Program-made: the position numbers and the translations under genes | Assembly: GCA_004794785.1 (NCBI GenBank) | Contig: SJOL01009991.1 | Span: forward strand, 68,395 to 132,394 | Length of the DNA: 64,000 nt | DNA from: Opisthorchis felineus | Taxonomy: Eukaryota; Platyhelminthes; Trematoda; Opisthorchiida; Opisthorchiidae | Direction of reading: 5' to 3' | Shown here: one piece after another, positions 36,501 through 44,048 of the stretch | Position numbering within the stretch: the first letter of the stretch is position 1 | How the letters are laid out: each line of letters opens with the position of its first letter | The notes under the pieces: generated by a model | Told to the model about the DNA's origin: nothing | Seen by the model: the letters and a program-made list of their open reading frames with translations, nothing else | Databases searched by the model: none

Positions 36501-39500
36501 GAACATCATTTGTCAGGGGACTCCAGGCCAGAGACCACGATAGATTGCACTGTGTAGGTAAGTGTGCCCTATGCAAGTAACAGGAAACACAGTAGCGCGG
36601 AGGGAGGAAGGGAGCAGCCGCTTCTTATCCGTATACAGCTTAGTGCCATACCTCTCGCTGATAAGCGAGAGTGTCGCGGGTTCGAATATTCCGATAGATC
36701 CTTTAGGTGCATATTGCTGACGCTCTAGTGCGTCTTAGCTCATCAGCATAGATTGACCTTACTAGCAAATGAAATCGTGAGTGAATGCTGATACTCCCAT
36801 ATTCCCAAAACACAACATCTCTTCTTCGATCTGGGCAACCGGGAAGTATCATTTGCCCTTGCAGCCCTTTGCTCACCGGCCTTCTCCCACACTCCCTCCC
36901 TATCCAGCGTACAATGCAGTGCAATCAACCCATCTGCGAATCCCCTAGCCACTATTTCGTGTCTAAACCTTCGCCCAGAAAAATAAACCAAAATAATCAC
37001 TTACTCAAAAGATCTGATCCACGTTGCAGCCTTTAATGTCCGTACTCTATGTCAAATTGAGCAACAGGCATCCCTTGCTGAAACCTTGCATCCCCTCGAT
37101 GTATGTTGTGTCTCCGAAACACACATAGAAGACCACACTTCGGTCCTCAAGCCGCCTAGGACGAACTCAGATGTTCCACGTTTCACTCTTCGGGTATACG
37201 GTGATCCTGACGCAATGGCTCGTGGTATCTACGGTGTGGGAGTTGCACTCAGCCCCAAGGCTGAAAGTGCTTTACTGGGCTGGATCTCATAAACAGTCGT
37301 CTTTGCGCTGTGCGGTTGTCTGGCTCAATTAAAATCGACTCAGGTCGATGCGTTTAATGGTGAAAAAAGATAATCGCTCAGCTGTAACACCCTTTCGGTG
37401 CCTAGCTGCTACGCCACCCGAAGGAAGCACGAGGGCTAGGATACTGCCAGGTTACCCAAGCCTAGACAGGGAAATCGAGAGGCAGAGGTCGGGTTCGAAC
37501 CACGGACTTTGCGGTCAGTAAATTCGCGCTCTAACCACTGAAGCATCTCGCTTATTTGTTATCTCCGGATATGCCCCACGCAGTGCAGTTCTGAGACTGA
37601 GAAGGACGAGTTTTATCAAGATTTGTCGTGGTTGCTGCGGTCGGCAAGAAGGACGGATGTAGTAATCTTGGCGGATGATGTGAATGCCCAATTTGGACGA
37701 CTAAGTCCGGAAGAAGCACAGTTGGGTGGTAGATTTTGAGTCGATGCTGAGCGTACGGATAATGGGGAGCGGCTTGTTCAGTTGTGTGCAGATCTTCTGT
37801 TCCTGGCCAGTACGAACTTCCAACACAAACGCTCACACCGAGTTACTTGGAGGCCACCTCCCACTAGACAGTCATGGACTCACTTGGACCATATGGCTAT
37901 CAGTTGCCGATGGAGAGCCTCAGTTAAGGATTGTCGTTCCTTCTGGGGCACGTAACTTGACTCTGATCACGCCATCGTGCGGGCCCGCTTAGCACTTCGC
38001 TTTCCGCCAGCACTACGCCTGCCGAAATAGAGCAGCTCCGTTCATCAACTTCGACAAGTTTCAGTAGCTAAAGAGTATCGAGCTGATCTGGCTAGAAAGC
38101 TACTGGAAACACACTCATGCGAATGACAAAGATTGCTTGGAAGTTGAATGGAGGCGAGGTAAAGAAGCAATGCTCCCAGCTATCCGAACTGTTTGTCCAG
38201 GCCATCTGGCTCGACTAAATGAACACTGGATATCGTCAGGATCAGCAGATCCTATTGCTACCAGAAAGGCCATACCAGCAACTAGCTACTATGATGGCGC
38301 ACGCATATCCCTCAAACACCAGATAATGAGGAGCTTGAAGAATGACAGAACGCTGGCGGATTTCGAAGGCCCAGGAGATGGAGCATGCTTTCGCCGCAGG
38401 GAACAGCCGCGCCTTGTTTCAGCTGATTCCATTAACCGGTCAAAAGAAGGCAGGTGTCAGTGAAACAATGTGCGAAAAGACGGAACGGCAATTCATTCCC
38501 TCAACCGTCGTCTTGAGCGGTGGGCTGAGCACTTCAAACAGTTCACCTGGTCTCCTTCAACATAACCGCTGGAAGAACCAAGCGGGCGCGAATGGAACAT
38601 TGACACCAATCCGCCATCAGCAACCGAAATCCAGCGGGAGATATCAATCCTGAAGCGCGACAAGGCATCTGGTCCGGATGGTCTGCACTCCGCGCTCTTC
38701 AAAGGTGGTGAGGTCCTGGTGAACTGTCTGACAATCATACTGCAGAAGATTTGGAACGAAAACAGAATACCAGCCGAATGGAGCTCCTCGACCGTCATCC
38801 CAATTTTCAAAAAGGGAGCAAGAATGTCATGTGAAAACCATCGAGGTATCAGCCTGGTATCCGTCGCATCTAAGGTGCTCTTTGGCATTTTTGTGTGCAG
38901 GTTGATGGAATATCGAGAGGGACAGATTCGTTAGAATCAAGCTGGGTTTCGCCCTGGTCGAGGATGCATCGACCATATCTTTACCTTGAGACAAATTCTT
39001 GAACAGCGCCACACATTCAGACGTCCCACGTTGATCGTTTTTGTTGATTTGAAAGCTGTTTTTGATTCTGTCGATCGTGAGAAACTTTGGAAGTGTCTAA
39101 CAGTGTCCAAATTTCTATCCCTTATGAGGGCACTGTATGCGAACTCTTGTGGGCGCGTACGAGTATACGGCAAGCTTTCGCCTGAGTTCACCACGTCCAG
39201 TGGTGTAAGACGAAGCTGTCCTCTCTCACCTTTCCTCTTCAACTTTGTTATTGATATGCTGCTTGAAATTCCTTTGCCTGTCTCTGAAATCTCCGGAGTC
39301 GAAATGCTCCCGGGACGTTCCTTGACAGACATTGAGTATGCAGACGATATTGCTCTCCTTGGTTCAGATCCTTCCCAAATGCAAACGATTTTAAATAACC
39401 TAAATAACTCTGTCGCACGGTTTGGCATGCGCTTCACACCTGCAAAGTGTAAAGTGCCCGTACAAGACTGGGTGGGATGAAACCCACACCTCATGCTTTT

Positions 39501-42500
39501 AGGCGAGCCAATCGACGTGGTAGATAAACTTGTTTACCTGGGCAGCTGTATAAGTTCCGATGGACTGGCTGGAGATGAGATTATTTCTCGGATCGGAAAG
39601 GCCAGGGCAGCTTTTGCCAACCTCCGACATTTATGGCGCCGAATAGGGTAGAGTTTACACCGCGGTGGTGTGATCCATACTGTTTTATGGATCAGGAACG
39701 TGGCCCCTACGCGCAGAGGACATACGGAAGATGTCAGTGTTTGACCATCGCTGTCTCCAAAGCACTCATCAGGTCTGGTGGGAACATCCGATTAGCAATG
39801 CTGAGGTACGCCAGGTGGTCTTAGGAAGAAGGAACTCTCTCGCGATAGATGAATTACGCTTCATAGGTTACGCTGGTTAGTGTATGTACTGCGCATGCCA
39901 GAAGACCGTCTGCCTCACAGAGCTCTTTTTTTCCAGCCCTGTGCTGAGTGGAGGCAACCGAGAGGTGGACCTGGCAGCGAAGTATGAAAACACTAACCAG
40001 TAAACTTAGTCGGGTCGACAACTGCCGCCTCCATGGATGGAGACCCCGGGACTCAACTCACCAATGGTTAATAACATTTGCAGAAATGGCCCAATCGAGC
40101 AGCCAATGATGCTCGTGCATCAAAGCTATCGCCTTCAATTCGCAGCTTCCGTTGCTTGGTTTCCGAACCAAACATGCCATCGCCTCCAAGACTTGGCTGT
40201 ATGTCCCACACCCTCCCGTTTTTCAGTAATGGAAACTGTGGCAGCTCAAAAAAATGTGCCTATGGTATACAGTTTATAGCTGATAAATTTAGTTTAATTG
40301 AATCGTGAGTGAATGATGATGCTCCCACATTCCTAAAACACAACATCCAACAACCATGAGTTAACAATTTTGGGCAGACTGTTCTCACCAGTGGCATATA
40401 AATGTCTACCTATGTGATGCAGATGTCTTCCTCACCAGTTGCATGACGTTATTGTTGTGTTTTATGAGGACGATCCTGATACTTCGCTAACGTATTTTTC
40501 ATTCAAATGCGTAGGAACTTGTACACTGGAGATAATTCCTAAAATAAACTTTGAGCAAATCGATTGTTAAAAATGCAGCTAAAAATAACAACTTTCAGGT
40601 CTGAATAGACATGATTGTACAGAAAGTGCAACCAGTACAGAGTCTCACCGTGCGCACTGTCGCACGACGCCCGCAAATATCGCCCACCGTCCTGAGAATT
40701 CTCTTTGATTTGAGTTCTCCAACACGCGTCCATTCTCTGTAGATGCGCTGACTTTTCACACGGACTTATCGATCTTTATCTCGTGTGTCATTGGCTGTCC
40801 AACCGACTCAGTAGACGGGATTAGTGGGTCTCCCTTAAGCATACTTATTCTCCCGCCTATATGCTCGTAGCACTCGGTCAGAATTCATTCGTTATCGCTG
40901 CGAATCACCAATGGATCGCGGATCATGAGGCTGCTGCAAGCTGTCGACCTCACTTACATTCCACGGGTTTCGCGGTCACGGTTATCAGGGCCACCTAATC
41001 ACAGCTATCCGTTGTTACCTACCGCTTCATTCTATTTTAACATAGTATGTCGAGTATGTTGGACCTAGTGGATGGACGATGCAGAAGCTGTGCCTTGAGA
41101 GACCCGTAATACCAGTCACTCAGACTTGTTCATGCGTGAAGCGTGAGTCCACGCAATACACTCACTAAATGATCCGGCTACTGAGCGCGGTTTCCGGATT
41201 TTGTACGAGTATGGTGGATGTGGCAACTGGAATTGCGCGCCATCGCAACGCCTACCGCAAGCAATCTGAGGTGCCCACATCTGCAAACACTCAATCAGAC
41301 AATCTGAAAAGAAGCTGACTGTACGAATGCCAATGCTATCGATTAGCCGCCATTCTTTGAATTGTTTCCAGCCCATCAAGCGGGGTTCGCAGAGACCCCA
41401 CCCTGGATCCGCACCAACAACACCCAAACGGCCCAACGTTTTGAGTAGAATTCCCCCGAACGGTCGCTGTGTTGTTTGCTTCTGCCACTGCTTTCTGGTA
41501 GATGGAATAATCACTGTCAATGTCGCTTTCCTGTGTGGCATTTCCTTCTCGGGTTTTCAGACTGCCCTTCTCTTCTCCCAGATTTCTGCGCTCTGATTCA
41601 CCGTAAACACGGGCTGCCAACCTCTTGTGTGATAAATAGCAACTAGAGTGACCACTCTCGAGCCATAGATATTCCAGTGCGAAGTCTAAGTATCGTAATC
41701 AACGCAGCAAAGTTCCAAAGAATCCTTACAATACCGATGCGATAATTTCATCTGGCATTCATAGTTCGCCAGGGACACCGATTGACAACACCACTGTCCC
41801 TCTTATAAGCACCTTCAATGCAAGCTTTTTTGTCCCAGGTTGGAATTTCGTTTCATTTTTTATCTCCCGGTTACGGAGCCCCACGATGTCGTTTGTTTTG
41901 AATTTCCTACCTTCTTCAACAGATGACTGATTAGTCGAACCGGCTGTCGATCTGTTTGTGCCACTACATTCTCCAGATTCGACCACAGCAAACTGATTCA
42001 TCAAATTCACACACGCGCGAGCGCATACACACGGCAAACTAGTCGTCCCATCCCGCTTCGCATCCTTCGCGGTCATTAAAATGTTTGTAAGCAGACACAC
42101 GCGCATGTCCAAATCGGATCGCGCTTGTCGCTACATCCCTCCATCCATCCATCTCTCACCCAGTCCCTCCTACTCTCTCTCTCTCTCTCTCTCCATGGGC
42201 ATTCCATCGCCTTTGGTTGGTTCTGTAATAGACACAATCTAGTCCAATTTGTGGGTTGAATTCTATTCTGATCTCCGCTGTTTGGAAACCGTAACGATGC
42301 TTTGAGTGTTTGTTTATAGATCGCTATCTCTGTTTCCCGTCCGTAGTTTTACCATCCTTTCTGGGACCCGGACCTTCTCCGGCGAGTCACGCCAGTTGGC
42401 TATGTGTGATCAATCTCACGCCCTCGTTTTCTGTGTAGATTTTAATCCTGTTGCCCCTAATTTTGTCTTTTTTTGCACGACATTTCCCGCGTTTTCCTGC

Positions 42501-44048
42501 TGCCGATCGTCAATCCCGTCTCAGCACTTTTTGGCTACCTGAGCAATGACACCGAGACACAGAATTGCGCATGTGCGAGCTCATTTAGCACCATTTTTTC
42601 ACCCCCTGTAGCGTTACCTGATGATGCAGCACGTCTCGGAGCGCTCATCCGTTCGACTTCTTCACGTGTGCCAGGGTTTGTGATATTCAGTCTCCACTCA
42701 GCTGCCAACCTTTCAGGTAGCCTAGTGTACTTTTAAACTCCAATTCGGTTGCTGTCTCTCTCAGCTGCCTATTCAGCAAATGAATGCTTCCATCTGGGTT
42801 TTGTTTCAGCGTCCTCCCCTTAGTTTAACCGAGAATCCTTCATACTTGTTTTGGCCACGCTTCACTTGCATTCCCGATTAAACAAGGAGAACAACGCAGA
42901 ATTCGTGTTGAACGTAGCTATGTGCAACAGAATAATTGGCATACATGAGGTCATCCGCTTAAGAAGATTCATGAACCTTCCCTTTGACCTTCCAACAACT
43001 GGGCGAACCCAGTCAACCTTGTCAGATTTTTTGACGGAACACCCTACTGATGAGGTTGTTGAGAGCACTTCGACAACCGATGATCGGTCTCATCCTATTT
43101 GGCGCTCCATTCAGGCTAATGCAGGCTCGGAATTCCCGTCAGCTTTTGGTTTTCACTGTTAGCCTAGTTCCACCCGAATACTCTGCCTTTACTGTGAGAC
43201 ATATCTCCAGTGTTGGCTTGCTGGGTCGCAAATTACGTGTTACGAACAGACGGGCATGAATTGACTGGTTGGCGCCTTCCAAGATAGAGTCTATGTAGCA
43301 TCCGTTTCACTTTTGTGGGGATGTTCCGCGCACATCAGTCGCCAGTCGGTCCGCATGATATTCCGTTTCCATTCGGTTTATCGTAATGTATGCGTGAAAC
43401 CTTTTCAGGTCAACACTGGGTTCTTCTCTTTCATCCGTCCGCTCGTTAGTTCACAATCATACTTTTCGAATGTTGTCCTGGGTGTGCAGCGGCCAATTGC
43501 CCATTTTCGTGGGGTGAATGGTGATGAGAATGATGGGGGCAGAGAAAAAATCCTTCTGTGACCGATTAGATTTGAACCACCTCCTACTCCTCAGGCTTTC
43601 TAAGAAATTTTTACCTTTGGGCTCTTCTTAGCTTGAAGTACAGCTGATTTCTGTCGTCAGTACAAGGTTGTCCCTCTTCAATACTTTACTGTCATTGTTT
43701 CAAATATTTGTTTCTCCGTTTCCCTACTAATAGTTCCCTGATAGCTCGGATGCCACCGGAACTGAATCGAAAACCACTGGCATCGGTAAAAAACGCAACG
43801 TGTTCGCCAATCTTTTTGGTCGAAACAAGTCCAAGCATCGGGGCAAACACTCGCATTCGCATACACACCCTCCTACACCTGGATCAGCAGCATTCACGAC
43901 AACGGCGTCCCTCAGTGCTCCGGAACATGAGGATGACGAGAGTAATGTAACTAGTCCTGGTCCAGGTAACCCGGCCTCCGATATTGGTACCACTGAGGAG
44001 ACGACACCCATTACTTCCACCACAAAATTTGATGGCGGTGAAGAATAA
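12052..44048 (+). CDS. Rho guanine-nucleotide exchange factor, Trio/Kalirin/p63RhoGEF type (whole gene, 5 coding exons)
   Basis: Join 12052-12987, 25300-25803, 29725-30007, 34908-35341 and 43734-44048: 2472 bases, 823 residues plus TAA, intron phases 0/0/1/0. Proteins of this type load GTP onto Rho-family GTPases at the membrane or cortex, linking receptors to the actin cytoskeleton. Order: acidic N-terminus (1-97), DH (about 98-312), PH (about 318-570), disordered tail (571-823). The signature VQRIMRYQ (265-272), the ELV..EE.YV start of the DH, VPDD followed by a DWH motif, and RLFLFEQ in the PH follow the Trio/Kalirin arrangement. Length and the single DH-PH pair resemble p63RhoGEF (ARHGEF25) more than full Trio, but upstream exons outside my model cannot be excluded. 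All splice sites are canonical. An extra exon in the 8.4-kb intron 4 remains possible. Confidence 0.88.
13740..14540 (-). mobile_element. LINE B fragment, 3' half (degenerate)
   Basis: Read on the minus strand from 14540, it covers the thumb and C-terminal region, with a [13 protein letters not shown] motif at about 14030-14000 and a GCCWCGPP segment corresponding to the same tail in the copies at 6860-8060 and 41210-41600. The 3' end carries the 'ggtgtagaaacct' landmark. Several frameshifts are present. Short ORFs overlap it on both strands; none is a gene. Confidence 0.7.
14620..14765 (+). mobile_element. LINE B 3' tail, opposite orientation
   Basis: The plus strand reads a C-terminal tail (LQDMA.NRCQW-type wording from about 14670) and ends with 'gtgtctggaggtgtaggcacctcgg', the LINE B 3' landmark. 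It lies head-to-head with the minus-strand fragment 13740-14540, with about 80 bases between. Confidence 0.55.
14870..15055 (+). mobile_element. tRNA-derived SINE, diverged copy
   Basis: Follows the SINE at 22711-22909 through the tRNA-like head (GTGGTTAAGGCGCGAA, then GAAAGGTCTGTG), the GGGCGACTTGGCTGTATC body and the GTGACGTGGCAGTTAGGCGC tail. It is much more diverged than the other copies, and its B box is damaged. Confidence 0.6.
15235..15540 (-). repeat. Repeat family R3, copy 1 (coding-like on the minus strand)
   Basis: Aligns with 58550-58860 in the same orientation over about 300 bases, sharing AAAGCCATCAGC, a CAATT..CAATTCAA block and GACGCATCCT. Minus-strand translations of both copies are similar ([17 protein letters not shown] against MRLIGRAVYHMNFCIHC), which suggests descent from a protein-coding segment, probably of a mobile element. 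The family is not recognised. Confidence 0.55.
15728..17622 (+). mobile_element. LINE A, internally deleted copy lacking the endonuclease
   Basis: The 5' region (15728-16290) matches 53930-54530 closely (AGGAAGGCCAA, ACGAGGCGGTCT). It then passes directly at about 16290-16330 into the reverse-transcriptase start (AWGPDG-type box, here [12 protein letters not shown] at about 16440-16480), skipping the roughly 1.5 kb that encodes the endonuclease in the copies at 36820 and 53930. The RT palm is broken by stops. The thumb ([21 protein letters not shown]) and connection are readable at 16844-17100, then the tail ([19 protein letters not shown]). The 3' end is TAAACTGAACTGAACTG. A short SINE scrap (about 17390-17455) interrupts the tail. 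Confidence 0.75.
17740..17868 (-). mobile_element. tRNA-derived SINE, truncated
   Basis: The minus strand carries GAGAGAGCTCAGTGGCCC and a damaged B box (GATTCGAAC), then the body block around CTGTCTACGCTTGGACAGCC. The 3' third is poorly preserved. Confidence 0.5.
18240..19010 (-). mobile_element. Ty3/gypsy retrotransposon remnant: RT and RNase H
   Basis: On the minus strand from about 19000, a reverse-transcriptase C-terminal part reads [11 protein letters not shown], then [18 protein letters not shown] and [12 protein letters not shown]; these are the positions of the Ty3/gypsy 'Y-DD ... EH..H...V...L..A....L.K..F' pattern. Around 18690-18620 a damaged F.W...HGAFRSLK segment marks the start of RNase H, and at about 18400-18300 the TDHNPLV motif followed by LCISEQN is the RNase H end. 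Multiple stops and frameshifts make it inactive. No LTR or integrase is visible nearby. Confidence 0.7.
19125..19260 (-). repeat. Second tRNA-related SINE-like repeat, copy 1
   Basis: Shares 'ccaacctggaa', 'agacctct..gca.t.acca' and 'tgtcaca' blocks with 22185-22330. The reverse complement has an A-box-like GTTGGTCAATGCGTAGAGG. In the second copy a GGTTCGAA B box is visible. Confidence 0.4.
19555..21370 (-). mobile_element. LINE B copy with endonuclease and RT start (degenerate)
   Basis: Read on the minus strand: from 21340 an endonuclease/exonuclease/phosphatase-type domain ([14 protein letters not shown]), with its end at 20760-20700 ([18 protein letters not shown], carrying the Asp-His pair of the APE family catalytic centre). 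Then 20200-19999 gives the RT start ([15 protein letters not shown]), CNHR and LTPVVAKL at 19960-19930, a SINE insertion at 19719-19916, and the continuation [18 protein letters not shown] at 19680-19610. Frameshifts throughout. This is the only LINE B copy here with the endonuclease. Confidence 0.75.
19719..19916 (-). mobile_element. tRNA-derived SINE nested in LINE B, with perfect 12-bp target duplication
   Basis: The minus strand has GAGGTAACTCAGTGGTTAGG (A box) and GGTTCGAACC (B box), then the CTGTCTAGGGTTGGGCAACC body and GGCACCGAATGGGTG tail. The flanks are TGACTAGAGTTT at 19707-19718 and again at 19917-19928, identical, as expected of target-primed retrotransposition. The duplicated site lies within LINE B reverse-transcriptase sequence, so the SINE arrived later. 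Confidence 0.88.
21472..21507. repeat. (AT)18 microsatellite
   Basis: Uninterrupted AT dinucleotide run of 36 bases just upstream of the 5' side of the LINE B copy. Confidence 0.95.
22185..22330 (-). repeat. Second tRNA-related SINE-like repeat, copy 2
   Basis: On the minus strand GGTTAGTGCTTAGAGGTC (A-box-like) and GGTGGTTCGAATAC (B-box-like) are about 45 bases apart, consistent with a tRNA-derived head. Matches 19125-19260. It differs from the common SINE of this window. Confidence 0.4.
22711..22909 (+). mobile_element. tRNA-derived SINE, best-preserved copy, with 10-bp target duplication
   Basis: The head reads GGGGGCGAGATGGCTCAGTG with A box TGGCTCAGTGGTTAG and B box GGTTCGAACCC, typical of an RNA polymerase III internal promoter. 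The body CTGTCTAGGCTTGGGCAACC and tail GGCACCGAAAGGATGTTACG follow. ATCATTTTGT at 22701-22710 is repeated exactly at 22910-22919. It reads through as a short open frame, which is not a gene. Use this copy as the reference for the family. Confidence 0.92.
23383..23403. repeat. (ATC)n microsatellite
   Basis: About six to seven CAT/ATC trinucleotide units in intron 1. Confidence 0.85.
25300..25803 (+). CDS. RhoGEF exon 2: PH domain, first part
   Basis: Encodes residues 313-480 in phase 0 on both sides, starting [18 protein letters not shown], which continues the DH-PH linker and first PH strand as in Trio-type factors. Residues about 345-425 form a Ser/Pro/Thr-rich insertion within the PH. The domain resumes with [15 protein letters not shown] (about 430-443) and [15 protein letters not shown]. 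Acceptor CTATCCTAG|G, donor GAA|GTGAGC at 25804. The open frame upstream of GTG 25372 is coding too, so start-based ORF calls miss its first 24 codons. Confidence 0.9.
26993..27510 (+). repeat. Dispersed repeat D, copy with 320-base internal insertion
   Basis: 26993-27065 and 27385-27510 match consecutive parts of 34100-34275 in the same orientation (GTTGTTCCA.GGCAGTATTTGT at the left, TTTCATT..CC..CTC.ACTC.A.CCATG and CTCCCTC.CTTGA.GAATTACTG at the right). The intervening 27066-27384 is absent from the other copy and is therefore an insertion or a segment deleted there. Confidence 0.5.
27850..28350 (+). mobile_element. LINE C C-terminal fragment (RTE-like, degenerate)
   Basis: Plus-strand reading, with frame changes, gives LDTKIRLL, then [26 protein letters not shown] and NPEHRSPPK, then [16 protein letters not shown] and a final [15 protein letters not shown] block. 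The order SETW...H...FH..CL...G.R.RG corresponds to the region after the reverse transcriptase in RTE-like LINEs of invertebrates. Divergent from LINEs A and B. Stops throughout; inactive. Confidence 0.55.
29725..30007 (+). CDS. RhoGEF exon 3: PH domain, C-terminal part
   Basis: Encodes residues 481-574 and the first base of codon 575. After a polar linker (481-505) it gives [31 protein letters not shown] and [18 protein letters not shown]. The Trp at about 541 is the hallmark Trp of the PH C-terminal helix, and the following helix with QxxFLxAL matches the end of Trio-type PH domains. Acceptor GCCTCGCAG|T, donor G|GTAAGC at 30008 (phase 1). Confidence 0.9.
32880..33357 (-). mobile_element. 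LINE A 5' region, inverted segment
   Basis: The reverse complement matches the 5' region of LINE A at 54240-54560 and 16010-16280: GCGCATTATTCAATACGGTC, a GGGCCAG.CC.GCCCCCTGCAGCC block, and a few diverged units each carrying a 'gacttttgagtc..aggct' core. It breaks off at about 33357, where plus-strand LINE A 3' sequence starts. Confidence 0.75.
33358..33880 (+). mobile_element. LINE A 3' tail
   Basis: Plus-strand C-terminal region: VLGKRNSP, then a readable frame at 33433-33738 with [22 protein letters not shown] and [11 protein letters not shown], the conserved tail of this LINE group. The final non-coding part runs to about 33880 (GGAACCAATGTACTCGTGATGC). It lies head-to-head against the inverted 5' segment. 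Confidence 0.75.
34100..34275 (+). repeat. Dispersed repeat D, uninterrupted copy
   Basis: Matches 26993-27065 plus 27385-27510, see that entry. The class is unknown. Confidence 0.5.
34908..35341 (+). CDS. RhoGEF exon 4: low-complexity tail
   Basis: Completes codon 575 and encodes 576-719. The phase-1 junction with exon 3 reads through in frame, which confirms both boundaries. The sequence is Ser/Pro/Gln-rich with a basic patch ([19 protein letters not shown], about 611-630) and a run of serines near the end ([11 protein letters not shown]). No domain is recognised; such tails in GEFs often carry phosphorylation sites or bind scaffolds, but nothing specific can be named. Acceptor TATTCAG|GT, donor CGA|GTGAGT at 35342 (phase 0). 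Confidence 0.88.
35579..35766 (-). mobile_element. tRNA-derived SINE
   Basis: Minus strand: GGGCGAGATGGCTCAGTGG, B box GGTTCGAACCC-like with one change (GATTCGAACCC), CTGTCTAGGCTTGGGCAACC body and GGCACCAAAAGGGTGC tail. No clear target duplication. Close to the reference copy at 22711. Confidence 0.85.
36773..36819. repeat. 47-bp direct repeat at the left flank of LINE A
   Basis: Starts AATCGTGAGTGAATG and ends AAAACACAACATC. It recurs at 40301-40347 with 4 differences, exactly abutting both ends of the LINE. Confidence 0.75.
36820..40300 (+). mobile_element. LINE A, longest copy: endonuclease and reverse transcriptase, 5'-truncated
   Basis: 5' untranslated part from 36820, then an AP-endonuclease-type domain (AAFNVRTLC at about 37030, [25 protein letters not shown]), split by a SINE at 37362-37552. 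RT follows: [14 protein letters not shown] (about 38660-38700), [44 protein letters not shown] (domain A), [12 protein letters not shown] (B) and [10 protein letters not shown] (C; catalytic YADD codons at 39337-39348). Stops at 38932 and 39478 and frameshifts inactivate it. The 3' end GATAAATTTAGTTTAATTG matches other LINE A ends. The RTE/CR1 clade is not settled by eye. Confidence 0.88.
37362..37552 (-). mobile_element. tRNA-derived SINE nested in the LINE A endonuclease
   Basis: Minus strand: GCGAGATGCTTCAGTGGTTA, B box GGTTCGAACCC, CTGTCTAGGCTTGGGTAACC, GGCACCGAAAGGGTG, then a T-rich end. Comparison with the uninterrupted endonuclease at 55040-55080 shows it was inserted between the codons for the 'cgatgcg..taa' and 'tattt.ttatc' positions. 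No target duplication is evident. Confidence 0.88.
40301..40347. repeat. 47-bp direct repeat at the right flank of LINE A
   Basis: Partner of 36773-36819. Confidence 0.75.
41210..41600 (-). mobile_element. LINE B 3' tail
   Basis: The minus strand reads [26 protein letters not shown] and a 3' end with CAGATGTGGGCACCTC, matching tails at 6900-7110 and 13760-13950. It is truncated before the thumb. Confidence 0.65.
41759..42112 (-). other. Candidate antisense ORF of 117 codons inside intron 4
   Basis: ATG 42112 on the minus strand sits in a good context (GAC ATG G) and has an in-frame TAG upstream. The frame ends at 41759. Composition after residue 35 looks protein-like (polar, balanced) but no domain is recognised. 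The upstream minus-strand sequence has a (GA)n run at 42173-42193. It could be a small nested gene, part of a longer spliced antisense transcript (a GTAGGA lies in the frame), or chance. Confidence 0.2.
42173..42193. repeat. (CT)n microsatellite
   Basis: About ten CT units, preceded by TCCATCCATCCATC. In intron 4. Confidence 0.9.
43734..44048 (+). CDS. RhoGEF exon 5: His-rich and acidic C-terminus, stop
   Basis: Encodes residues 720-823 and TAA (44046-44048). Starts [22 protein letters not shown], then [20 protein letters not shown] (basic and His-rich, about 747-766), then a Thr/Ser/Glu-rich stretch ending DGGEE. Acceptor CTACTAATAG|T gives phase 0, matching exon 4. A second AG ten bases downstream would be out of phase. 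No PDZ-ligand consensus at the end. Assignment to this gene rests on strand, phase, distance and composition. Confidence 0.75.
   Translation, partial: FPDSSDATGTESKTTGIGKKRNVFANLFGRNKSKHRGKHSHSHTHPPTPGSAAFTTTASLSAPEHEDDESNVTSPGPGNPASDIGTTEETTPITSTTKFDGGEE

Larger units (their letters stand above)
35342..43733 (+). other. RhoGEF intron 4 (8.4 kb)
   Basis: GTGAGT donor and CGTTTCCCTACTAATAG acceptor. Contains a SINE, the best LINE A, a LINE B tail, an antisense ORF and simple repeats. An additional in-phase exon cannot be excluded; I looked at the 103-codon open frame at 42851-43162 and found no good splice sites around it. Confidence 0.75.

Noticed and set aside
36640..36700. Possible tRNA gene (hairpin TCTCGCTGATAAGCGAGA next to GGGTTCGAA)
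   Set aside because: The T arm does not pair, no A box is present at the right distance, and no acceptor stem can be drawn.
38493..39494. Minus-strand ORFs of 131 and 185 codons
   Set aside because: They are antisense shadows of the LINE A reverse transcriptase, whose plus-strand motifs are unmistakable.
42851..43162. 103-codon frame considered as an extra RhoGEF exon
   Set aside because: No convincing polypyrimidine acceptor or GTAAG/GTGAG donor around it, and exons 4 and 5 already join in phase.
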